Below are positions 12,120-62,600 of a stretch of DNA of 64,000 nucleotides, piece after piece. The position numbers and the translations under genes were made by a program. The DNA comes from Phymorhynchus buccinoides (Eukaryota > Mollusca > Gastropoda > Neogastropoda > Raphitomidae), in NCBI GenBank assembly GCA_017654935.2, contig CM065699.1, positions 3,652,867 to 3,716,866 on the forward strand, read 5' to 3'. Numbering within the stretch: the stretch's first letter is position 1; the number at the start of each line of letters is the position of its first letter. The notes below the pieces were generated by a model. It was given only the letters and a program-made list of their open reading frames with translations. It searched no databases and was not told the DNA's origin.

Positions 12120-12772
12120 TCACTCAAATCAAATCATCTTTATTATCTCATAACTGAAAAATTGCAGCCAGGTGCACATAAGAAAAACAACAATAAACAC
12201 ATTTATCAACAAAAAACAACAACAATAAACAATAAACTACAACAGTTGGTTATAAACTAATAACTAATAACACTGCAATATTGTAAACAAACTGGACGAA
12301 TACGAATACAAATTCAATCCCAAGGAGATGGACAGGCTGCTCAGCAAAACAATCACTCGATGCAGTGCATTAAGAGTTCAACAGATGAATTGATCTTGGT
12401 AAGAAAGTTTTCTGTGCTCTTATTTTCAGTTTTAGAGTTCTGTATCGACGGCCCGATGGTAATACTTCATAGTATTTTGCCAGAGCATGACTGTTATCAT
12501 TAAGAATTTTCCTGGCTTTCTTGACTACTTGTCTGTCATACAACTCTTGCATACCACTCTGCCTTGCACCCACAACTTTACTGCACACATTCACCATATC
12601 ACTCAACACACGCTTACTTTTTACACTCAAGCTTCCATACCAACAGATAAATGACACAGTAAGAACAGATTCAATGCAACATCGGTAGTAGGTTTGAACA
12701 ATATCTGAACAGACACCAATATTCCTTAGCCTCTGTAAACTGTTTATTTGTAAATCTGTGTTGAACAAAATG
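12120..12772 (-). mobile_element. 5'-truncated non-LTR retrotransposon with RT C-terminal ORF
   Basis: The open frame at 12370-12768 (132 codons) carries the post-RT region of CR1/L2/Rex1-like polymerases: SLQRLRNIGVCSDI, then SVLTVSFICWYGSLSV, then LPSGRRYRTLK, ending LLNS. Its 3' end is 'aataaagatgatttgatttg' at about 12123-12145. The RT catalytic core is missing, so it is a dead 5'-truncated copy. A MITE is inserted immediately upstream (12773). It is related to, but distinct from, the copy at 13341-14816. Confidence 0.8.
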
Positions 12773-12989
12773 CAGACCTGTTTACTCTACTCTTTTCGAG
12801 TAGCATTCTACTCAATTTGGACCTCTACTACTCTTCAAAACTGAAAATAATGCTCTTTAATTCTTGATTACTACTCATTTTCAGTTAAATTGTTTTGATG
12901 GTTTAATGAATAAAACTACACATTTTGCACCAAAACTACTCATTTCAGCTATCCAGACTCAAGACTTGTGTAGGGGGTAAACAGGTCTG
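12773..12989. mobile_element. MITE of the CAGACCTGTTTAC family, copy 1
   Basis: Termini CAGACCTGTTTAC and GTAAACAGGTCTG are perfect inverted repeats over 13 bp, flanked by a direct 6-bp duplication AAAATG (767-772 and 990-995 of the 12-kb block). The interior is rich in 'gagtag/ctactc' motifs and has no ORF. The same interior, inverted, is at 44278-44485. Confidence 0.8.
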
Positions 12990-13235
12990 AAAATGGGTCT
13001 TGAAGGAATGAATCAGTTAGGACATGTCTTTTCTGTCACAAGCTCTCATTTCTATTTCTGCATTTATATTATGTGCATAAACTTACCACAATCAGACACA
13101 CACACACACGCCTGCAGGATGCAGGAATGTTTGACCGACAGCATTGTAAATAGTCTATAGGGCAAGGAAAACAGAAACCTAGGTCTTGGATAACAAAAGG
13201 AGCTGCAGGAATCTTGTGAACTTTTGTGTGTATTA

Positions 13236-15025
13236 CAGACCTGTTTACCCATAAGATTTCATCATATTTTGTACACATACTTGACAAAAATATGGTACAT
13301 GGGACAAAAATATACCATTTAGAAACTGTATATTGCCTGATTCAATACAGATATTGTGCTGTGGATCAGGTCATTTTTGCGTGACCGATCACAAAGGGTC
13401 AGTGTCTGTGGTCATCTGTCCCATGAGCTTGTTTTGAACACCGGAGCACCCCAGGGTTGCGTCTTGTCCCCGATTCTCTTCTCAATTTACACTAATGAAC
13501 TAACTTGTAATACTTCCGCTCTCACCTTACTTAAATTTGCTGATGATATGGCTTTAGTTGCTCGTCTTAAGGATGAAGAATCACTCTCACAATATTTTCT
13601 GTTCATAGACCATCTAACATCCTGGTTGAACTCAAGTTTCCTTGAACTTAACGTCCCAAAGACCAAAGAGCTGTGCTTTGGAGAGGATCGGGTGCAGGAC
13701 GCCTCACTGGCAAGGCCATGTAAAATCAAGGGTGAAAATGTAGAACAAGTCAGTACTTTTAAATACCTTGGTGTTCTTTTAGATAAGAAGCTTAGTTACA
13801 GCAGCCATGTTGATAGTGTGTGTAAAAAGGCAAACCAAAGGCTTTTTCTTCTCAGGAAGCTTAAATATTTTCAAGTAAACAGCAGTATTTTGGAATTAGT
13901 GTACATGTCATTGATTGAAAGCATTCTTACCTTCACTATCACTGCCTGGTACGGAAATCTAACTGTTAGATGTAAAGCACAACTGTCACGCATTGTCAAG
14001 CAAGCATCTAAAATCATTGGTAAAGAACAGAAGCAACTCTCAAACATTTACAAAGATTTCACTAGACGTAAAGCTGGCAAGATCCTCCGTGATCCCACTC
14101 ATCCCCTTCATGACTCTTTTCAAACACTACCTTCAGGGCGACGCCTTCGGGCGCCTCTGGCAAAGAAAAACCAGTACAAGCACTCCTTCATTCCATCCGC
14201 CAAAGCAATCCTGAATAACTCCAACACTGCTCTCAAAACTTATGTGTAACTCATTTTCTTTTGGGGGGGGGGGGGGGGGGGGGGGGGGCTCTGCCTGTCT
14301 GTGATTAATATTCCCTTAATATGTTTAATATTGGTACTATTGATGACTGTGATAATGTTTAATGATAATTACTTTATTGATATGTTTAAAATAACTTAAT
14401 GACATAATTGCTGCTTGATAAATATTTTGTATAGTGTGTAATTGGATGTGTGAGAGATAATATATTTCCTGTAATATTGCTATTGATTTATCAATGCTGA
14501 TGACTGTTATCTCTCTCTCTTTCTCTCGCTCCCGCCCCCCTTCTCTCTCTCTCTCTCTCTCTCTCTTTGTGTGGTTGTGAATGTAATATTTTGTAATTGC
14601 CTTGAAAACAATCATTATTTGTTGAATGTTTGTAATTCTCTAATTTATGTATAATTATCAAATTATGTACATAGTGTGTGTGTGTGTGTGTGTTCTTAAT
14701 AATTGATTTAATGTACTTGTTTTAGTTCAATCTGCTGCACATGTTGTGGAAGAAAATTTTCCATTTCAAACACGTTTTTTAATGGATAATAAAGATTTTT
14801 GAATTGAATTGAATTCAGAAATTGGGTGTGCTCTGTATGTGTGTGTGTGTGTGTGTGTGTTGTAAATTAAAATGGATGATACTTAATACTTCAACAAGTT
14901 ATAAAAAGTGTATGCATATTTACGCTCCGTTGTGGAAACTTTCCAGTTGGAGTACTATTTTGTGAAAAATACGCTTATTTTGGATTTCGAATACCTGAAG
15001 TCCAATTTCAGGGTAAACGGGTCTG
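13236..15025. mobile_element. CAGACCTGTTTAC-family DNA transposon, copy 3, interrupted by a LINE
   Basis: Left end CAGACCTGTTTACCC at 13236 and right end GGGTAAACGGGTCTG ending at 15025 are inverted repeats. They are flanked by GTATTA on both sides (13230-13235 and 15026-15031), a 6-bp target duplication. About 105 bp and 210 bp of element sequence flank the nested LINE at 13341-14816. The interior differs from copies 1 and 2, so this may be a separate subfamily. Confidence 0.7.
13341..14816 (+). mobile_element. 5'-truncated CR1/L2/Rex1-like non-LTR retrotransposon
   Basis: Open from 13341 to the TAA ending at 14249, about 300 residues of reverse transcriptase. Recognisable blocks are NTGAPQGCVLSPILF (RT motif before the palm), the catalytic motif FADDMALV (F in place of the usual Y), FKYLGVLLD, RLFLLRKLKYFQ, SILTFTITAWYGN and TLPSGRRLRAPLAKK near the end. 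The N-terminal endonuclease and fingers are missing, because the element starts mid-domain. The 3' UTR holds a poly-G run (about 14262-14288), a CT microsatellite and GT repeats. The element ends 'aataaagatttttgaattga' with GAATT repeats at about 14788-14816. The coding frame is intact, so the insertion may be fairly young, but truncation makes it non-autonomous. Confidence 0.85.
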
Positions 15026-15321
15026 GTATTAATCAAGTGACTTTTCACAGAGTAATGGCCTCAATTCAAGTTAACATTTTTCACTCTTTCCCCATGGCAA
15101 CACAGTGATAGCCATTCATAATATGACGTGCACATATAACTATGTTGCTATTGGGAAAGAGTGAAAAATGTTCACATGTACAGACCTTAAGGAAGAAGAA
15201 GAAACGGCAATGATTCAGTGCAACATTCAGACCATTTTTGTGGGTTTTTTTTACAGGGCCTTTGTTTTTTATCCTGCTTTCAGGACAGAACCAACTGCTT
15301 TTGGATATTATTAGGTGTTAG

Positions 15322-15560
15322 GTACTTTATAGTCACAGAGGTGTCTGTGAAATTCGGGTTGCTCCCACCTGGAGAGTGCGTCGCAGCCAGAGGCGCGCCA
15401 CCCAATGTTTTATTTTGTATTTTGTTTGCATGCGATTTTTGTGTGACTGATGAGGGAGGGGGGATAAATTTTGACCAAATGACAACTTTATCGTTGCCAC
15501 TGGGTTTAACGTATGCTAAGTGCATGGGCACACAGGACCTCGGTTTATCGTCTCATCCGA
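15322..15560 (-). mobile_element. SINE family A, 5'-truncated, abutting the SPIDR stop codon
   Basis: Read on the minus strand this matches the 3' two thirds of the full SINE at 57309-57683: 'cggatgagacgataaaccga', then the cacacgttaaacccagtggc-like block, then the aggcgcgccacc and gggagcaacccgaatttcac blocks. It starts within 2 bp of the SPIDR TGA (15562-15564), so most of the immediate SPIDR 3' UTR is SINE. A potential AATAAA (minus strand, 15411-15416) lies inside it. Confidence 0.8.
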
Positions 15561-15561
15561 T

Positions 15562-54247
<38,686 letters not shown>

Positions 54248-54489
54248 AATTGGATATGTTCTTGATTTTTCGGGCTGTAGATCAACTCTTTTCCTGTTTA
54301 TCGTCTGCAGTTTAAATTCACAGAGAGTGCTGCCCCTTTACCCGCACAAAAACTAGCAAGGGAGACAACTTGTTTTGATTTGGATCATTGCAGTATGTCA
54401 GGAGTTAGTTTTCTTAAATTATCAAACACACGCACACACGGTTAGGCCGATGAGGTTTAACCGAGGCGTGGTTACCGCTACACCTATCT

Positions 54490-54612
54490 GTATTGCTAAA
54501 AAATCGGGACTTTACTGGAGTTGCACTGCCTCCGGGCATTGCCTCCAGTATTGTTCTCACCATCTTTGTATCTACAAATGTCCCATATGTGTCTGTTCCA
54601 GACCGAGAGGAC
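54490..54612 (-). repeat. 125-bp dispersed repeat
   Basis: Inverse copy of 22398-22525, about 240 bp upstream of the SPIDR start codon. A further copy is at 54672-54787. Confidence 0.8.
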
Positions 54613-54671
54613 GCAAAACACCATTTTTCATTCATTCATTTGGCCAAGCACAGCAATAATACATCTGTACG

Positions 54672-54787
54672 TGTATTGTTAAAAAGAAAATCGGGACTTT
54701 CCTGGTGTTGCACTGCCTTCGGGCATTGCCTCCAGGGTCGTTCCCACGTCCCATATGTGTCTGTTTCAGACCTGAGGACGTTAAACA
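54672..54787 (-). repeat. 125-bp dispersed repeat
   Basis: As above, with a deletion of about 15 bp in the middle (ccatctttgtatctac missing). Confidence 0.8.
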
Positions 54788-55023
54788 GATTTTTTTGTGT
54801 GTGGCCAAGCACAGCGACGAAGACGACAAATTCACCATTGAAAACCCATTGTTGCTTTGGGTGCTTTTACCTGCACAAAATGCAAGCAGCTCAGTCATAC
54901 AATCGTTCCTTTTTTAAGTGGTGATGGAGCACCTTAAAGTTATGCACAAGCGAGTTGTGTGTGTCAGTGTGTATGTGCTGCGTCGTGTAGATGTATCTGT
55001 GGCATGAGTATGTGTGATTATGT

Positions 55024-55670
55024 ATGCATAGCACATTCATTCGTTTGGATAGGGAAACATTTTTGTTACTATACAAATCATTGGTACGTTCACATTTAGA
55101 GTATGGTAATATCATCTGGTACCCGTATTTAAAACGTCAGTCAGCTTCTATTGAAAGGGTACAGAGGAGAGCAACCAAGATGGTTAAAAGTTGTAAAGAT
55201 TTTAATTACCAAGATAGATTAAAAATTTTAAACCTTCATTCATTAAAAGGAAGACGTGTTAGGGGAGACCTTATACAGATGTACAACATTTTTAACAGCT
55301 TAGATGACATTAGCATTGATTCTCTTTTTACACTATCCATTTATAACAGCACTAGAAATCAAGAGGGAAAATTACATATACAGCGTTGTAATATTAACAG
55401 GCGTAAACATTGTTTTAGTAATCGGGTTGCTAACCTCTGGAATTTACTAACACCTAACCTAAAAAGAGCACCAACACTAAATACTTTCAAAAATCTCCTT
55501 GACAAAGATGAAAATTTTAGTCAACTATTTTTTGAACATGATGATTGAATTACAATCATAATTTTAAAAGGCATGCTTATGCAAACAAAAGTGTCAATGA
55601 AGGGACGTTTATAAGCCGCGAGGCTTAGGCTTGAGCCAGTCCCACACTATACTATACTATACATGTGTAT
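55024..55670 (+). mobile_element. 5'-truncated jockey/CR1-type non-LTR retrotransposon
   Basis: Open to the TGA ending at 55548: TFLLLYKSLVRSHLEYGNII, then IERVQRRATKMV, LHSLKGRRVRGDLIQMYNIF, NRVANLWNLLTPNLKRAPTL. These are the thumb and tail of the RT ORF; the catalytic core is missing. The 3' UTR ends 'gccagtcccacactatacta', with ACTAT repeats to about 55668. Confidence 0.82.
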
Positions 55671-55804
55671 AAGCACGTGTCGTGTGCATGCGAATGTATG
55701 TGAGCTAATGTAAGAAGTGTGAATGAGGTATGTGTGTGTGTGTGTACGCGCATGTTAACAAATGTTTTTTTTTGCTGTCCTATCTTTTGAGCTATTCAGT
55801 GGTA

Positions 55805-55987
55805 TAGTGGAACCTCCCTTATACCCCCCACCCACTCCCCATTATAAGACTCCCCATCTAAGACCTACTTCTCTGAAACATTGCCCTTCTTCGTAAGTAT
55901 TAAAATTACCTCCCTTATGCAACTTCCTACCATTTAAGACCTTATTGTTGATGATTTGTTAAGATCTTAAATAGGGAGGTTTGACTG
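55805..55987. mobile_element. pogo/Tigger-like MITE
   Basis: TAGTGGAACCTCCCTTATAC ... TAGGGAGGTTTGACTG, TA-flanked. Confidence 0.75.
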
Positions 55988-55992
55988 TAATA

Positions 55993-56108
55993 CAGTGGAA
56001 CCTGTTTTAACACTTCCAAAGTGATGAAAAATCGGCCTTAAATCAAAGGGGTCGATCTTATGACGGAGGTCATTTCAATACTTTAACTTTGTAATAGAGA
56101 TTTGACTG
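55993..56108. mobile_element. second, shorter CAGTGGAACC MITE
   Basis: CAGTGGAACCTGTTTTAACA ... GTAATAGAGATTTGACTG, TA-flanked, only 5 bp after the previous element. The interior differs. Confidence 0.65.
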
Positions 56109-56134
56109 TATATTCCCAACATTACTTAGTACTC

Positions 56135-56430
56135 CGTCTTGGCTGAAAGCTGTATCAGACCAATTTACATAGGCTAGAACACCAAGGCTACATCAAAATG
56201 TTATGCTATGCATTGTTATGTAGGGATTGTCTGTAGCCATGACAAGCTCCTAGCAAAACATCATCAGTCTCCAAAATCCTCCGAAGTCGGAGTGTGGCTG
56301 CCCACATGGCGGGGTAACAAAAAACGGTCACACAGGTAATGTTCTCATCCCTAGCTGGTGCATTTGTACCATAGTGTTAAAGTGCTTCGGCTGTTGTGAT
56401 GATCCCTGGAGTCTTTTAGCCAGGGTACAA
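56135..56430 (+). mobile_element. SINE family C, full-length representative
   Basis: From 'cttggctgaaagctgtatca' through 'gtcggagtgtggctgcccac', 'atggcggggtaac' and 'aaacggtcacacaggtaatg' to 'gatccctggagtcttttagc' and 'caacaac'. The central block resembles a widespread gastropod SINE (from memory). Confidence 0.8.
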
Positions 56431-56825
56431 CAACTCCCATCCCAGTTTGTCTGGCCACAGCCCAATGCCAGCAGTCTGTGTGGAGCACTCGGTGTGAGGT
56501 GCCAGCGGTCAATACACACCCCACCAGAGGAGTGACTGCCTGTCAACGTATTGACAACAGTTGGTGTTTGCCAGGATTCGATCATGATGTGAACCTTCTG
56601 ATCTGATGTGTGAAAACACGAGTAGAACATTGTTCTGATCGAGTGCAAAGGTTTAAATCTTCTTCAACACACCATAACTCTCTAGCGCCGTGTATTTTTT
56701 GACATTCTTGGTTGTCTGTTGCATCTCAACCGATAAGAGGGGGGTGACTATTTTTTTCCAGTGTGTGTGCATTGTCTTAATGGGAAAAAATCACCGACAT
56801 AAGCTAGTTAGTCTATTATAGTCCC

Positions 56826-56990
56826 GTCTCCCCCGAAGACGGAGTGTGGCTGCCCATGCGGCGGGGTAATCGAAAACGGTCACACACATAATGTTCTCAT
56901 CTGTAGCTGATGCACCTGTACCATAGTGTTCAAGTGCTTCTGCTGTTGGGATGATCCCTGGAGTCTTTTAGCCAAGGTAAGCCAACAACA
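56826..56990 (+). mobile_element. SINE family C, 3' half
   Basis: Starts at 'tcccccgaagacggagtgtg' and ends 'ttagccaaggtaagccaaca'. Confidence 0.78.
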
Positions 56991-57198
56991 GCAACAAACA
57001 GTCCCTTCAACAGCTATGGTCATCTCAGGACAGGACTGTCACCGTGAACAAAACATACATCAATGAATATTAACAATGTTCAAGAACCTGAAAACATAGC
57101 CAAAAAGATAGTACAATTCATAACATGACACCTCCATCATTGTACCCTATAGCACATAATTCCACACACTGACATAAGCTCTGAAAATAGACAAACAC

Positions 57199-57300
57199 AT
57201 GGCAGGCTACCTGGCAGTGAATGTCTTTGCATTTGGTGGGAGTGTAGAGAGGCGTACTTCGTCCATGTAATGGTACTAGAAGAGTTCAACAGGCATGCAT
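57199..57300 (+). repeat. dispersed repeat fragment, inverse at 46395-46515
   Basis: Shares 'gtgaatgtctttgcatttgg' and 'tgggagtgtagag' with the minus strand of 46395-46515, and both contain 'actagaagagtt'/'gctagaagagtt'. Class unknown. Confidence 0.55.
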
Positions 57301-57308
57301 GTTCCAAA

Positions 57309-57683
57309 GAGGGTGTAGAGTGGCACAGTGGTAGCGCATTCACTTCGTGTCAAGTAAACCCGAGTTCGAATCTGGGTACAGGGGATTTTTCCTCACTTTG
57401 CACTAGGCCTTACGGTCTGAACGTGGAGACTTTCGGATGAGACGATAAATCGAGGTCCCGTGTGCCCATGTACTAAGCACACGTTAAACCCAGTGGCAAC
57501 GAAAAAGTTGTCATTTGGTCAAAATGTACCCCCCTCCTTTCCTTCCTCATCAGTCACATAAAAAACTTTTTTTTTTAAATTGGGTGGCGCGCCTCTAACT
57601 GCAACGCGCTCTCCAGGTGGGAGCAACCCGAATTTCACAGAGACGCCTCTGTGACTATAAAGTACCTAATACCTATACCTAAT
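57309..57683 (+). mobile_element. SINE family A, full length, tRNA-derived
   Basis: Head: GTGTAGAGTGGCACAGTGGT (A box) and CCCGAGTTCGAATCTGGGTA (B box). The body carries the cggatgagacgataaatcga, cacacgttaaacccagtggc, aattgggtggcgcgcct and gggagcaacccgaatttcac blocks. The tail is (ACCTAAT)n-like repeats. This is the reference copy for those at 15322, 34398, 37735, 42745, 62650 and 63735. Confidence 0.88.
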
Positions 57684-58552
57684 ACCAAAAACCGGTGTCT
57701 TCTAGGGTCCATTGTGTTCTCAAGAGTGCATTGAACATACATACACACACATGCATACATACACACATATATGTATGCATGCGCGCACGCGCGCACACAC
57801 ACACAGCACAAGCACTCCATAAACAATATTTAAAAACACTGTACTCCTTGAGCTTAAAAAAGTTGAATCTATTTTTATTCACCACAGAAAATACAACAGT
57901 TGAAATCGTTGCCACAATTTCACACAGAAAATGTGATATCAGTTTTGCACAGAAAGATTATTTCCTGCCGTTACTCAACAGATGTGAACATATTCTGTGA
58001 TGGTATATACAGTAAAGTGTATATCTATTTATCACTCCACAAGTTACCTGTTTCAACTTGAAGTAAGACAGTCAATCACACACGCTCACATCAATCCCAC
58101 GCTTTTAAAATATAATATATTCATGTACAAACATATATCAGCACACACAATTTCATCCACAGCCTTCAACTCATTTCATGCATAGAACAATTGTTCTATT
58201 CAAACAAATTTTAAAAAAGAATGCACAATAATAAAATGCAAATGGGTGGTTGACTAAATTCAGGTGTCTGCAACATACGGTGAAAACGTTTTATTGACAT
58301 TTACTGAAACAATTTGTTCGATAATGTATATGAGAACACAGAAGAAGAAGTTCGATAATGTATGAGAAATGTTTTACACAACAAGTGATCTTTTCAAGAA
58401 AGAATCCAACAATGCATCCGTTTCAAAATTTAATTTTTTTACAGTTAATAATCAGAAAATATAAAGACAGAAAACTACTTGTGAATTTTCAAGGTCTTCT
58501 TAATCTCACTCTCATGATATTTTTCAACCTATTCATTCTCCATCGCCTTGGC

Positions 58553-58970
58553 ATGAGGCTGTGTCAGACCACTTGACATAAGCTAGAACACCAAGGCTAC
58601 ATTAAAATGTTGCTATGTTCTGCATGGTTGTGCGGGAATTGTCTTAAAGACCCACCACGTCATGTGTCAAAAATCACGGTTTTCACGTTTCTTCTCTTAT
58701 AGCTGGTAAGAAATCTTAAGAAATCTTCCTCGCATAAGAGGGAATGTGACACGTGACGTGGGGGGTCTTTAAGCCATGACAAGGTCCTAGCATATTATCA
58801 TCAGTCTAAAATCCTCTGAAGTCGGAGTGTGGCTGCTCACGTGGTGCGGTAATCAAAAACGATCACACACGTAATGTTCTCATCTCTAGCTGGTGCATTT
58901 GTGCCCTAGTTTTCGAGAGCTTCGGCTGTTGGGATGATCCCTGGAGTCTTTAAGCCATGGTAAGACAACA
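58553..58970 (+). mobile_element. SINE family C interrupted by a TTAA MITE
   Basis: The SINE runs from 'gaggctgtgtcagaccactt' to 'gtctttaagccatggtaaga', and after 58772 continues in register at 'agccatgacaaggtcctagc'. The insert is described separately. Confidence 0.8.
58648..58768. mobile_element. 121-bp MITE at TTAA
   Basis: AGACCCACCACGTCATGTGT and ACACGTGACGTGGGGGGTCT are inverted ends flanked by TTAA (58644-58647, 58769-58772). The empty site is visible in other SINE C copies. Confidence 0.8.
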
Positions 58971-59494
58971 ACAAACAACAACATTCCCCAAGCCATGTGA
59001 CTGTGCGCTCGCGACAGCAGATATAACCAACACGGCTCCTAACGAGAGTGGGTGGGTGACCTTGAATTTCACTGATAGGCCTTGAATAAGAGTCCACAGC
59101 AACTAGGGGCAAAACCTGCGGGCAGTGCTGCAGTCTACTCTACAGTACGCCCGCCCGTGGCAAATGCCCTATTACCCAACCATCATGTGACAGCGCAATG
59201 AGAACTTCTGTCCACCCCACGGGAGATCATTCTACTGGCTTATTATTATTACTTCCCTTGGCCAAATAATACAATGGCTATTTTCCTACATGCAAGCAAG
59301 AGAGAGACTTGAGAGACAGAGTGAGTTTGATGTTGCTAAGAAACTGCCTTGAAACGAAACGGCACCTGGTGTCAAGAGCTAAGGCCCATAATTTGCACCT
59401 AAACAGCCAATTGACCAATGGAGACCAATCATTCCGGCAGCATGCAGGTTTGACAGGTGATCTTGTGATGGCAGGACAGACGAAGGAACGCGGC

Positions 59495-59614
59495 TTATTC
59501 TGGCACGGCTTTAACGGCCAACACGCAGGAAGCCTGTTTGTTGGCCTTGACCTTTGACCCGTTCACCACCATCACTAACGGAGAGTCCACACGCACGCTC
59601 AGGAAATCGTACGT
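59495..59614 (-). CDS. TTC5: TTC5 terminal exon
   Basis: 120 nt including TAA: TYDFLSVRVDSPLVMVVNGS, then KVKANKQASCVLAVKAVPE. Acceptor TTTTTTCCTTGCAG. It completes the OB fold. Confidence 0.88.
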   Translation of the reverse strand, partial: TYDFLSVRVDSPLVMVVNGSKVKANKQASCVLAVKAVPE

Positions 59615-62600
59615 CTGCAAGGAAAAAACCCACCAAGCAACATAGATATACAAATATATTTTTTTAAATCAGAAATCTGAAGAAAAAAACCCCACTCCCT
59701 AAAATTAATGTTGCAGACAAAAAACAAACAAAAAGCCCATCACCACCACCCAAACTACGGTATATAAAAAAAGTTATAGATACTGAAGTAGTCATTGTGA
59801 AGTCTTCCCCTGGTTCAGAATGTTGCTATAAAACTTGTACAATCACTTTGGACTGTACGTTGAAAGAACAGACATCATAAATATAAAAAACCCACTTCAC
59901 TCCCTAAAATTAATGTTGCAGACAAAACAAACAAAACAAACAAACAAAAACCCACCAAACTCAACACCACCACCATTTAGTTAAAAAGCGGCTCAGTGGG
60001 CTGACGGTAAATTGGCACACACAGTGTCAAACGCTTATACACTTATTTACCGTAATATTCGGGTTATAAGGCGATATTGTTTGATCTCCAATTTCTACCT
60101 ATGCGCCTAATAAACAAGGACGCCCTATTAGTGAACAAAATCATGGGAAGAGAGGCAATGATTACCGTGTTCAGTACAGTCTACTGCGAGTCTAGACATC
60201 GAAAGTGGTAACGAGTCGCCGATATGACAAATACTCATGTTAAAATGCTTCAAAATCCCTATTACCATCCGAGATACCGTCCAATAGATGCCATAACCCT
60301 TCATTGGATGTAAAAAGCATCGTCGTCGAGCTTAAAATGCCAAAATTATATCAGTTTTTGTAAAAAAAAGTCCAAACACAGCAACAGGAAGTAACACAAA
60401 TGGAAGTTCGATTATTTGAAAGGGGAGCCAACTCTCATTTATGACAGCCGCAATGGTGGTCGGCAAGCATTTACCGGATGTGTACGGGCTTCAAAGTTTG
60501 ACTTTCTTTTGCGAGGCGTGCATCGCCATAGAAACGAGGGCGTCTTTTTGTTTAATTTCTTTAACACGCACGCAATGCTACTACAATTTGCTGTCCAAAC
60601 CAGACTTCTACATCTCTCGTAATTTTTGTTGTGTGTGTGTGTGTGTGCGTGCGTGCGTGCGTGTGTGGCGATATTCACACCACGACGCTTACATGTGTTG
60701 TTTTTTCGCCATACTTGCGATCACACCTACGAAAATGGCGGCCTGGGTTTGTAAACAGGAAACGGACCAACTGGAAGTAACGATTCAAGGGACATCACTA
60801 GCTTTGATAGCTGACGATAATGCCAAGTACCGTTCAAACAATATGCTTTCTATCGATTTCTTCTTCTTTTTTTCACACTTGTTCAGTGGAAATGCACAAA
60901 TGTTTTGTTGCTGACCGTAATAGCGTAACTGGAGGTCTCAAAACGTAATATTTACGGGTAAATCCGTAAGAAAACAGGTCTGGTCTTTTTCTTTGAGTTA
61001 CTAATTAATTGTTGGTTTAAATTGTGTTATTATCATTTTGCTGTTAGCCATTTAGAAATTAAGACACACTTGTTTAACTCTTCATGTTACATAAGTCAGT
61101 TTGAAATTATACTGCATGTCTCCCCTCCCCCCCAATCTTTTTACATGCACTCAGTTAGATTTGTACGAATAGATGCGTAGGGAAAACACACATAAATAAC
61201 AGTACCTTGCACGCACTCACACACACTCTCACCTCAATAGCTATCTGCTGTAGGCTTAATTAATTTCACACACATACTCTTTTTATTTTTGGAGGGTCTA
61301 ATATCACTTGCGGGTGAACAGACGTAAAACTAAAGAACGAACACCAGTACCTTTTCTTTGTGCTTGACTTTGACCACTTGACCATAAGGTTCAGGGATGG
61401 CCACAGAGTCCCCAATCTTCACTCCCCCTCCCTGCACCCCCCCCCCCCCCCCCTACACACACACACCAGTACCTTTTCTTTGTGCTTGACTTTGACCACT
61501 TGACCATAAGGTTCAGGGATGGCCACAGAGTCCCCAATCTTCACTCCCCCTCCCTGCACCCCCCCCCCCCCTACACACACACACCAGTACCTTTTCTTTG
61601 TGCTTGACTTTGACCACTTGACCATAAGGTTCAGGGATGGCCACCGAGTCCCCAATCTCCCCCCCCCCTCCCTGCACCCCCCCTACACACACACCAGTAC
61701 CTTTTCTTTGTGCTTGACTTTGACCACTTGACCATAAGGTTCAGGGATGGCCACCGAGTCCCCAATCTCCCCCCCCCTCCCTGCACCCCCCCTACACACA
61801 CACCAGTACCTTTTCTTTGTGTTTGACTTTGACCACTTGACCATAAGGTTCAGGGATGGCCACCGAGTCCCCAATCTGACCCCCCTCCCTGCACCCCCCC
61901 CTACACACACACCAGTACCTTCTCTTTGTGTTTGACTTTGACCACTTGACCATAAGGTTCAGGGATGGCCACCGAGTCCCCAATCTCACCCCCCCTCCCT
62001 GCACCCCCCCTACACACACACCAGTACCTTTTTTTGTTGTTTTTGACTTTGACCACTTGACCATAAGGTTCAGGGATGGCCACCGAGTCCCCAATCTCCC
62101 CCCCCTCCCTGCACCCCCCCCTACACCCACCAGTACCTTCTCTTTGTGTTTGACTTTGACCACTTGACCATAAGGTTCAGGGATGGCCACCGAGTCCCCA
62201 ATCTTCACTCCCCCTCCCTGCACCCCCCCTACACACACACACCAGTACCTTCTCTTTGTGTTTGACTTTGACCACTTGACCATAAGGTTCAGGGATGGCC
62301 ACCGAGTCCCCAATCTTCACTCCCCCTCCCTGCACCCCCCCCCTACACACACACACCAGTACCTTCTCTTTGTGTTTGACTTTGACCACTTGACCATAAG
62401 GTTCAGGGATGGCCACCGAGTCCCCAATCTTCACTCCCCCTCCCTGCACCATGTTGTAGACAGTGACCAGCACACAGCCTTTGTCGTCACACAGGCAGAA
62501 CGAACTGCAACAAACAACAACAAGTAATAACAATAACACGACAGACACAGAGAGGTACATACAGACATATTTATGGCGAAGCAGCGAACATGCTAGAAGA

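Noticed and set aside
60960..60990. Fourth copy of the CAGACCTG transposon family
   Set aside because: Only one end (aaacaggtctg) is seen; no partner end or 6-bp duplication was found upstream.
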